Shown here: piece after piece, positions 7,772-12,347 of the stretch | Position numbering within the stretch: the first letter of the stretch is position 1 | Layout: each line of letters opens with the position of its first letter | Source: Gemmatimonadota bacterium | GTDB lineage: Bacteria; Gemmatimonadota; Gemmatimonadetes; Gemmatimonadales; GWC2-71-9 | Length of the DNA stretch: 12,347 nt | Direction of reading: 5' to 3' | Assembly (NCBI GenBank): GCA_025360265.1 | Contig: JANYCP010000116.1 | Location: 1-12,347, forward strand | Translations under genes and position numbers: made by a program | The notes under the pieces: model-generated | Seen by the model: the letters and a program-made list of their open reading frames with translations, nothing else | What the model was told of the DNA's origin: nothing | The model's database searches: none

Positions 7772-7802
7772 GAGGGCTGGCCAACAGATCCATTCGGCCC
7801 TC
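7772..7802 (+). promoter_or_regulatory. Stem-loop in the rplM leader
   Basis: GAGGGCTGG (7772-7780) pairs with TTCGGCCCTC (through 7802) over nine positions including two G-U pairs, leaving a 13-base loop. It lies 24 bases before the rplM ATG and has no T-tract, so it looks more like a leader structure than a terminator. L13 leaders are known to autoregulate in some bacteria. That role here is inference. A weak promoter candidate (TTGACC at 7741-7746, 17-base spacer, poor -10 at 7764) precedes it. Confidence 0.4.
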
Positions 7803-7826
7803 ACACGATCCGGGATTGTGCAGGAA

Positions 7827-8279
7827 ATGAAGACCTATAGCGCTAAGCAATCTGACTTGCAGCACGACTGGCATGTCGTCGATGCGACCAACGTCCCACT
7901 CGGCCGTCTCGCTTCGCACGTCGCGCAGCTCATTCGCGGCAAGCACAAGCCGACGTTTACGCCGCACATGGACGGTGGCGATTTCGTCATCGTGCTCAAT
8001 GCATCCAAGATCAAGTTGACCGGACGCAAGGCGAGCCAGAAGGAATACTTCCGGCACACCGGGTACATGGGTCACGATCGATACACCGTCGCGCAGGACA
8101 TGTTGGCGTCGCATCCGGATCGCCTGATCGAGAAGGCTGTGTTCGGCATGCTGCCCAAGAATTCTCTGGCGCGCCAGAAGATGCGCACCAAGCTCAAGGT
8201 CTACGGCGGCGCGGAACATCCGCACGAAGCACAGCAGCCGAAGCCGTTCACTATTGTCTCCAACGCGAAGACTTCCTGA
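7827..8279 (+). CDS. rplM: 50S ribosomal protein L13
   Basis: L13 is an early-assembling large-subunit protein. The 150-residue product shows the family order: HVVDATNVPLGRLAS (about 15-29), AQLIRGKHKPTFTPHMDGGD, KIKLTGRKASQKEYFRHTGY, and LIEKAVFGMLPKN followed by LKVYGGAEHPHEAQQP near the end. Length is typical (140-150). The frame is open upstream and includes a GTG at 7818 just three codons earlier. ATG 7827 is chosen for its match to the usual N-terminus (MKTYSAK). AGGAA sits immediately against this ATG, too close for an ideal Shine-Dalgarno, so the exact start is slightly uncertain. The TGA overlaps the ATG of rpsI by one base (TGATG), so L13 and S9 are translationally coupled, as in most bacteria. 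Confidence 0.97.
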   Translation: MKTYSAKQSDLQHDWHVVDATNVPLGRLASHVAQLIRGKHKPTFTPHMDGGDFVIVLNASKIKLTGRKASQKEYFRHTGYMGHDRYTVAQDMLASHPDRLIEKAVFGMLPKNSLARQKMRTKLKVYGGAEHPHEAQQPKPFTIVSNAKTS

Positions 8280-8680
8280 TGGCCGCTCCGCATGAACTCC
8301 GCGTGCAGGCCATTGGCCGCCGCAAGACCAGCATCGCTCGCGTCTACCTGACGCCCGGCACCGGCAAGTGGGACGTCAACGGGCGCACGCTCGGCGATTA
8401 CTTCCCGCGTCCATCGCTCGTGCAGCACATCCAGCAGCCGTTCACCGCGACCGACACGCTTGGCGCGTTTGACGTGATGGCGCATGTCAACGGTGGTGGT
8501 GTTGCCGGACAGGCTGGCGCGATGCGTCACGCCGTCGCCCGCGCGCTGGTGGAGTCGGATGCTGCGCATCGGCCGAAGTTGCGCACGGCGGGTTTGTTGA
8601 CCCGCGACCCGCGCGCCGTCGAGCGCAAGAAGCCGGGCCGTCCGGGCGCCCGCAAGCGGTTCCAGTTCAGCAAGCGGTAG
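8279..8680 (+). CDS. rpsI: 30S ribosomal protein S9
   Basis: S9 is a small-subunit head protein whose C-terminal tail reaches the P-site tRNA. The 133-residue product has the expected signatures: AIGRRKTSIARVYLTPGTGKWDVNGR (split at about residues 11-36), YFPRPSLV, HVNGGGVAGQAGAMRHAVARAL, GLLTRDPRAVERKKPGR and the invariant terminal QFSKR, where the last Arg contacts tRNA. The start codon shares its A with the rplM stop. It ends in TAG and is followed within 11 bases by a terminator-like hairpin, consistent with the end of the L13-S9 transcript. Confidence 0.98.
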   Translation: MAAPHELRVQAIGRRKTSIARVYLTPGTGKWDVNGRTLGDYFPRPSLVQHIQQPFTATDTLGAFDVMAHVNGGGVAGQAGAMRHAVARALVESDAAHRPKLRTAGLLTRDPRAVERKKPGRPGARKRFQFSKR

Positions 8681-8691
8681 ACTCTCGACGC

Positions 8692-8711
8692 GCCGGCGCA
8701 TCTGCGCCGGC
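8692..8711 (+). terminator. Terminator-like hairpin after rpsI
   Basis: GCCGGCGC (8692-8699) pairs perfectly with GCGCCGGC (8704-8711) around the loop ATCT. The stem is eight G-C pairs, 11 bases past the rpsI stop. Only TT-G-CT follows, so the T-tract is poor. Termination may be weak or need Rho. Confidence 0.5.
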
Positions 8712-8833
8712 TTGCTCGAGTTGCCGGGCCCGCGGATCGAGGGGGCAGCACCGATCGCAATTCACACGCACGTCGCCTCGAGCGAGCCACGCAGTGGCGA
8801 GTCGAGAGGCGGGCGCAGACGCAGGTGGCCCGA

Positions 8834-8868
8834 TGTGATCGCTGGTGCCCTTCGGGGTTGCGATCGCG
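8834..8868 (+). promoter_or_regulatory. UUCG-capped hairpin upstream of rpsB
   Basis: The outer stem pairs GATCGC (8837-8842) with GCGATC (8860-8865) and extends outward by G-U/G-C pairs to 8834/8868. After a small internal loop, CCC (8848-8850) pairs with GGG (8855-8857) around TTCG, the exceptionally stable C(UUCG)G tetraloop. It ends 34 bases before the Shine-Dalgarno of rpsB, close enough to affect ribosome access. Function is inferred. Confidence 0.5.
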
Positions 8869-8902
8869 CGAGACGGCAGACACTGCATTAACCCAACTGT
8901 TC

Positions 8903-8907
8903 AGGAG
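8903..8907 (+). promoter_or_regulatory. Shine-Dalgarno site deciding the rpsB start
   Basis: AGGAG lies nine bases before GTG 8917 and fifteen before ATG 8923. The spacing favours the GTG start, which yields the family-like N-terminus MAMPTLQELL. Confidence 0.7.
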
Positions 8908-8916
8908 TCGTACCCC

Positions 8917-9810
8917 GTGGCAATGCCAACCCTGCAGGAACTGCTCGATGCCGGCACGCACTTCGGCCACCAGACCCGCCGGTGGAATCCGAAGATGCGC
9001 AAGTTCATCTTCGCCGAACGCTCGGGCATCTACCTCATCGATCTCCAGAAGACCGTCAAGCAGCTCGCCATTGCTGCCGACCTGCTCAAGCAGGTGGCGC
9101 TCAAGGGCGAGAACATCCTCTTCGTCTGCACCAAGCGCCAGCTCAAGGCTGTCGTTGAGGCCGAGGCGCGCAACGCAGGCTGTCACTACGTCACCGAGCG
9201 CTGGCTCGGCGGCACGCTGACGAATTTCCAGACCATCAAGAAGCAGATCCGCCGCCTCCGCGACCTCGAACAGGGCGCGACGGAAGGCGATTTCGAGAAC
9301 TACACCAAGAAGGAACAGCTCCTCTTCGGGCGCGAGCGCGAAAAGCTTTCGCGCAACCTCGAAGGGATCAAGATGATGCAGCGCCTTCCGGGCGCGTTGT
9401 TCATCGTTGATGCGAAGAAGGAAAAGATTGCGATCCTGGAAGCCAATCGACTCGGCATTCCGGTGGTGGCGATCGTGGATACCAACGCTGATCCGGACGT
9501 CATCACGGTGCCGATCCCGGGCAACGACGATGCGATTCGCAGTGTGTCGATGATTACGCAGGCGCTGTGCGATGCGGTGCGTGAAGCCCGCGCCCAGATG
9601 CCAGTGCGTGACGTCGGTGCCGCCGGCGATGACGACGGCGAGACCTACTCGTCTGGCGATGGCGAAGGAGCATCGGACGAGGATCGCAAGAAGCGCCGCC
9701 CGCGCCGCAAGCGGAAGGCCCGTCCGGAGGCGATTGCCGCCCGGATGAAGCACGACCCGGCAGCGCCCGGTGACACTGGCAGTGGCAGCAGCGGCGAATC
9801 GTTGACGTAG
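8917..9810 (+). CDS. rpsB: 30S ribosomal protein S2
   Basis: S2 joins the small subunit late, near S1, which docks through it. The 297-residue product starts with a GTG supported by AGGAG nine bases upstream; the ATG two codons later is the alternative. Core signatures: LLDAGTHFGHQTRRWNPKM (9-27), RSGIYLIDLQKT (35-46), ILFVCTKRQ, ERWLGGTLTNFQTI (94-107), KMMQRLPGALFIVD, IPVVAIVDTNADPD and IPGNDDAIRS. The core ends near residue 227. It carries a 70-residue C-terminal extension: an acidic Gly/Ser/Asp part (234-256), a strongly basic Arg/Lys patch (257-269) and a Gly/Ser-rich end. Core S2 is usually about 225-260 residues, so this tail is longer than usual. The stop TAG is also the start of a heptad repeat. 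Confidence 0.97.
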   Translation: MAMPTLQELLDAGTHFGHQTRRWNPKMRKFIFAERSGIYLIDLQKTVKQLAIAADLLKQVALKGENILFVCTKRQLKAVVEAEARNAGCHYVTERWLGGTLTNFQTIKKQIRRLRDLEQGATEGDFENYTKKEQLLFGREREKLSRNLEGIKMMQRLPGALFIVDAKKEKIAILEANRLGIPVVAIVDTNADPDVITVPIPGNDDAIRSVSMITQALCDAVREARAQMPVRDVGAAGDDDGETYSSGDGEGASDEDRKKRRPRRKRKARPEAIAARMKHDPAAPGDTGSGSSGESLT

Positions 9811-9885
9811 TCGTTTGTCATTCGTCGTGAGTCGTTAGGGAAGGCGTTCTAACGACTCACGACCAATGACCAACGACCAACGACA
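9810..9885. repeat. Palindromic heptad-repeat element between rpsB and tsf
   Basis: Left arm: GTCGTTT, GTCATTC, GTCGTGA, GTCGTTA (9810-9837). Right arm: AACGACT, CACGACC, AATGACC, AACGACC, AACGACA (9851-9885). Bases 9810-9838 pair with 9849-9877 over 29 positions with only two mismatches (9823/9864 and 9816/9871), around a 10-base loop. The repeat starts at the last base of the rpsB TAG stop. No T-tract follows. It is the same family as the element at 1827-1928. It could slow transcription or protect the rpsB 3' end and thereby set the S2 to EF-Ts ratio. Confidence 0.88.
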
Positions 9886-9912
9886 ACCAGTACCTTCCCA
9901 CACCATAGACAA

Positions 9913-10761
9913 ATGACTTCCATGACTATCAGCACCAAGGACATCGCAGAGCTGCGCGCCCGCACCGGCGCCGGCATGATGGATTGCAAGAAGGCTCTTG
10001 AAGAGGCCAATGGTGACATGTCGCTCGCCGGCGAAATCCTTCGCAAGAAGGGAATTGCCAAGGCCGAGAAGCGTGCCGGGCGTGATGCCTCCCAGGGACT
10101 CGTGATCATTGAGTCCGTGTCGGACAAGTGCGCCATGATCGAGCTCAATTGCGAGACCGATTTCGTGGCTCGCACCGATGGATTCCAGATGCTCGCCAAG
10201 CGGCTCGCCATGCACGCCCTGACCAACAGTCCGGCTGGCGTGACGCTCGAAGGGTTCATCAAGGAATCGCTCGACGGCAAGACCATTGAGCAGACCATCC
10301 AGGAAACGTCCGGCACGACCGGCGAAGCGATGACACTCAAGCGCGTCGCCAAGTACGGCACGCCGGCGGGTGTTGTCGGCGCATACCGGCATCACAACAG
10401 CCAGGTTGGTGTGGTCGTCGAGATCACTGGTGCTGCGGGTGATTCCGCCGCGGTGCTCGCCAATGAAATCGCACTGCATATTGCCTCGGCCGATCCGATC
10501 GCCGTCAACGCGTCCGATATCCCGGCCGACACGATCGCGCGGGAACGTCGTATTGCCGAAGATCAGGTCGCCCAGGAAGGGAAGCCCGAAGCAATTCGCG
10601 CCAAGATTGTCGAGGGAAAGGTCAAGAAGTTCGCCTCCGAGCGTGCCCTCGTCGAGCAGGCGTTCGTCAAGGACGAATCGATGACGATCGGCCAGATGAT
10701 TTCGAAGGTGCCCGGCGCAGCCGTGACGCGCTTCGCCCGGTTCAAGGTTGGCGAGGTCTGA
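9913..10761 (+). CDS. tsf: Translation elongation factor Ts
   Basis: EF-Ts recycles EF-Tu-GDP to EF-Tu-GTP. The 282-residue product has the N-terminal UBA-like domain (DIAELRARTGAGMMDCKKALEEANGDM, split over about 10-36), the linker LRKKGIAKAEKRAGR (43-57) and the key EF-Tu-contact motif CETDFVART (80-88), where the Asp-Phe pair disrupts the Mg site. A second core subdomain follows (YRHHNSQVGVVVEITG, VLANEIALHIAS, then ALVEQAFVKDESMTIGQMI). Length matches E. coli EF-Ts (283). ATG 9913 and ATG 9922 are both possible starts and neither has a clear Shine-Dalgarno; the family usually begins close to the ISTKDI segment. The stop overlaps pyrH as TGATG. Confidence 0.97.
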   Translation: MTSMTISTKDIAELRARTGAGMMDCKKALEEANGDMSLAGEILRKKGIAKAEKRAGRDASQGLVIIESVSDKCAMIELNCETDFVARTDGFQMLAKRLAMHALTNSPAGVTLEGFIKESLDGKTIEQTIQETSGTTGEAMTLKRVAKYGTPAGVVGAYRHHNSQVGVVVEITGAAGDSAAVLANEIALHIASADPIAVNASDIPADTIARERRIAEDQVAQEGKPEAIRAKIVEGKVKKFASERALVEQAFVKDESMTIGQMISKVPGAAVTRFARFKVGEV

Positions 10762-11474
10762 TGGCAAAGACGGCCTACCGCCGTGCGTTGCTCAAGCTCT
10801 CCGGCGAAGCACTCGCCGGTGGGAAGGGCGGTAGTCTGGACTATGACGTGATGGGAACGCTCGCTGCCGAGATCAAGCAGGTGCACGCGATGGGAATCTC
10901 GCTCGGCGTCGTCGTCGGCGGTGGCAACATCGTGCGTGGTGCGGCAGCAAGCGGCCACGGCCTGGATCGCGTCTCGGCCGATTATATGGGCATGCTGGCG
11001 ACGGTGATCAACTCGTTGGCGCTGCAGAACGTGCTCGAGACGCGGGATGTCCCGACGCGCGTTCTGACGGCTATCCGGATGGAATCACTCGCCGAACCGT
11101 ACATTCGCCGCCGGATGATGCGCCACCTTGAGAAGGGCCGCATCGTGATCTTTGGCGGCGGAACCGGGAATCCGTTCTTCTCCACCGATACGGCTGCGGT
11201 GTTGCGCGCGCTCGAAATGGAAGCCGAAGTCGTCCTCAAGGCGACCAACGTCGATGGCGTCTACACCGCCGATCCACGCAAGGACAAGAACGCAAAACTG
11301 CTCCCGGAGCTGACATTCCAGGAAGCGCTCATCAATGAGTACGCCGTGATGGACGCCAACGCGTTTGGTCTCTGTCAGGCGAACAAGCTCCCGATCGTCG
11401 TTCTCAACATCAACCAGCCCGGCGCGATCGCCCGTGTTCTCAGCGGGGAACGTGTTGGCACCCTCGTCCGATGA
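10761..11474 (+). CDS. pyrH: UMP kinase
   Basis: This enzyme phosphorylates UMP to UDP with ATP in pyrimidine nucleotide synthesis. It is a hexameric amino-acid-kinase-fold protein unrelated to eukaryotic UMP/CMP kinases. The 237-residue product is typical in length and shows RALLKLSGEALAG (8-20), GVVVGGGNIVRG (49-60), the ADYMGMLATVINSLALQ segment (73-89), IVIFGGGTGNPFFSTDTAA (128-146) and KATNVDGVYTADPRKD (160-175). These are the ATP- and UMP-binding loops of bacterial PyrH. The start shares one base with the tsf stop, and the end overlaps frr by four bases (ATGA), the classical tsf-pyrH-frr order. Confidence 0.98.
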   Translation: MAKTAYRRALLKLSGEALAGGKGGSLDYDVMGTLAAEIKQVHAMGISLGVVVGGGNIVRGAAASGHGLDRVSADYMGMLATVINSLALQNVLETRDVPTRVLTAIRMESLAEPYIRRRMMRHLEKGRIVIFGGGTGNPFFSTDTAAVLRALEMEAEVVLKATNVDGVYTADPRKDKNAKLLPELTFQEALINEYAVMDANAFGLCQANKLPIVVLNINQPGAIARVLSGERVGTLVR

Positions 11475-12022
11475 CTATTCCAGAGATCGTCAAGGCAGCG
11501 CGCGAAGGGATGCAGAAGGCTGTCGAGAACACCAAGCGCGAACTGCACGGCATTCGGTCCGGCAAGGGGACGCCGGCACTGCTCGACACGGTGCGTGTCG
11601 ACGCCTACGGCACGCACGTCCCGCTGGTGCAGGTCGCCATGGTGAGCGCACCCGAGCCGCGTATGCTCACCGTGCAACCGTTCGACAAATCACTCGCGAT
11701 CGCCATCGACAAGGCGATTCGTGACGCCAATCTTGGGCTCAACCCGCAGATGCAGGGTGCCGTGATCCGCGTACCGCTCCCGATGCTTTCGGAAGAGCGG
11801 CGCAAGGAACTCGTCAAGATTTGCGGCAAGCTGATTGAAGAAGGACGCGTCTCCGTGCGGCAGGCGCGCACCGACGCAATGGCGAAGATCAAGAAGGTGG
11901 AGAAGGCGCCCGAAGACGAGAAGACTCGCGCCGAGAAGGATGTGCAGAAGCACACCGACGAAGCGACGAAGCAGATCGAAGAGCAGTTGAAGGCCAAGGA
12001 AGCCGAAATCCTCGCGGTCTGA
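11471..12022 (+). CDS. frr: Ribosome recycling factor
   Basis: RRF splits post-termination ribosomes together with EF-G. The 183-residue product (family about 185) has the long-helix head and tail segments of the L-shaped fold: KRELHGIRSGKGTPALLD (about 22-39), VDAYGTHVPLVQVA, the second-domain PEPRMLTVQPFDKSLAIAIDKAI, then LGLNPQMQGAVIRVPLPMLSEERRKELVK (split over about 88-116) and the C-terminal helix rich in Lys and Glu. The Arg of GIRSGK, needed for ribosome binding, is present. The start overlaps pyrH (ATGA) and the stop shares a base with the uppS ATG (TGATG), so its synthesis is probably coupled to both neighbours. Confidence 0.98.
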   Translation: MTIPEIVKAAREGMQKAVENTKRELHGIRSGKGTPALLDTVRVDAYGTHVPLVQVAMVSAPEPRMLTVQPFDKSLAIAIDKAIRDANLGLNPQMQGAVIRVPLPMLSEERRKELVKICGKLIEEGRVSVRQARTDAMAKIKKVEKAPEDEKTRAEKDVQKHTDEATKQIEEQLKAKEAEILAV

Positions 12023-12347
12023 TGACGCCCGACGAGTCCGGACCACTCCAGCAGTTGCGCGTCAATGGCGCGATTCCAAAACACATTGCAATCATCATGG
12101 ATGGCAACGGCCGCTGGGCAAGCGAGCGGAGCCTGCCGCGCAGTGCGGGACACCAGGCCGGCATGGCCTCGGTCCGCGAAGTGGTAGAGGGATGCCTTCA
12201 GGCGGGCGTTGAAATTCTGACCATCTTCGCCTTCTCCCAGGAAAATTGGCAGCGCCCCGTCGCCGAGATCACCGCCCTGATGGCGTTGCTCGAGGAATAC
12301 ATCTCCCAAGAGAACTGGCAGCGACCAGTGGCCGAGATTACCGCACT
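12022..12347 (+). CDS. uppS: Undecaprenyl-diphosphate synthase (isoprenyl transferase), partial
   Basis: UppS extends farnesyl diphosphate with eight isopentenyl units to make the C55 carrier lipid for peptidoglycan. About 108 residues are present and the gene runs off the right edge. The N-terminus contains HIAIIMDGNGRWA (21-33), with the catalytic Asp27 and the P-loop-like GNGRWA, then HQAGMASVREVV and LTIFAFSQENWQRP (66-79). After residue 94 the sequence does not continue as the family does (normally a helix and then a VR-x-x-x-IG motif). Instead it repeats SQENWQRPVAEITA, encoded with different codons. This end is suspect. ATG 12022 overlaps the frr stop. Confidence 0.9.
   Translation, partial: MTPDESGPLQQLRVNGAIPKHIAIIMDGNGRWASERSLPRSAGHQAGMASVREVVEGCLQAGVEILTIFAFSQENWQRPVAEITALMALLEEYISQENWQRPVAEITA
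12235..12347 (+). repeat. uppS: In-frame tandem duplication in uppS with synonymous differences
   Basis: Copy 1 (from 12235) and copy 2 (from 12304) lie 69 bases, or 23 codons, apart, and both encode SQENWQRPVAEITA. Over the 44 overlapping bases they differ at eight positions, all third-codon positions that leave the protein unchanged. The second copy runs to the last base of the window. Confidence 0.85.

Larger units (their letters stand above)
8681..8916 (+). promoter_or_regulatory. rpsB leader region with stem-loops
   Basis: This 236-base gene-free stretch holds the rpsI terminator-like hairpin, an imperfect stem-loop at about 8776-8808 (GCCAC/GTGGC around GCA, flanked by G-A mismatches and an outer CTCGA/TCGAG stem), and a UUCG-capped hairpin at 8834-8868. 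TTGCGATCG (8858-8866) is also complementary to CGATCGCAA (8752-8760), giving an alternative fold. I find no convincing -35/-10 pair, although the rpsB promoter must lie here or upstream. S2 is known to repress its own message through the rpsB leader in E. coli. A similar role here is inference. Confidence 0.5.

Noticed and set aside
8776..8808. Kink-turn in the rpsB leader
   Set aside because: Tandem G-A mismatches are present, but no three-base bulge next to a continuous C-stem can be drawn, so the kink-turn consensus is not met.
8527..9753. 408-codon open frame on the minus strand across rpsI, the leader and rpsB
   Set aside because: It lies antisense to two certain ribosomal protein genes. 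Long antisense frames are common opposite GC-rich coding DNA, and the translation shows no family motif, only Arg/Leu/Asp-rich composition.
9810..9885. Possible CRISPR array
   Set aside because: Units are only 7 bases, directly abutting, with no spacers, and arranged as an inverted pair.

Overview
The window is GC-rich bacterial housekeeping DNA. Every gene I can support lies on the + strand, tightly packed, with codon third positions mostly G or C. The mix is ribosomal proteins, translation factors, an acyl-CoA carboxylase and the start of undecaprenyl-diphosphate synthase. It suggests a high-GC, probably diderm bacterium. A gemmatimonad is my best guess, from the overall flavour of the proteins and the GTCGTT-type heptad repeats between genes. 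That placement is an impression, not demonstrated here.

Layout. (1) rpsA (ribosomal protein S1, six S1 domains) at 35-1828. A palindromic heptad-repeat element (1827-1928) separates it from (2) a carboxylase cluster: pccB-type carboxyltransferase, an exported TPR-like protein of unknown function, biotin carboxylase, a TrmA/RlmD-type RNA methyltransferase, and a biotin carboxyl carrier protein. These five genes are chained by overlapping stop and start codons. (3) After a short leader with a stem-loop comes rplM-rpsI (L13-S9), joined by a TGATG overlap and ending in a terminator-like hairpin. (4) A 236-base leader with several stem-loops precedes rpsB (S2). A second palindromic heptad element separates rpsB from (5) tsf-pyrH-frr-uppS (EF-Ts, UMP kinase, ribosome recycling factor, undecaprenyl-diphosphate synthase). 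These four are again chained by 1- to 4-base overlaps. uppS runs off the right edge.

How the genes work together. pccB, biotin carboxylase and the carrier protein supply the three activities of a biotin-dependent acyl-CoA carboxylase, probably propionyl-CoA type, with the biotin carboxylase and biotin carrier on separate chains. S1, L13, S9, S2, EF-Ts and RRF serve translation. UMP kinase feeds pyrimidine nucleotides, and UppS makes the lipid carrier for cell-wall synthesis.

Most worth a second look: the two related long hairpins built from 7-base units, each starting inside the TAG stop codon of a ribosomal protein gene; the unusual carboxylase operon with an exported unknown protein and an RNA methyltransferase inside it; a possible RNA switch before rpsB; and an in-frame 23-codon-period duplication in uppS at the very end. 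The two uppS copies encode the same peptide but differ only at synonymous positions, which looks more like a contig-end chimera than biology. No gene-free stretch exceeds 300 bases. I see no tRNA, rRNA, transposase or CRISPR array.
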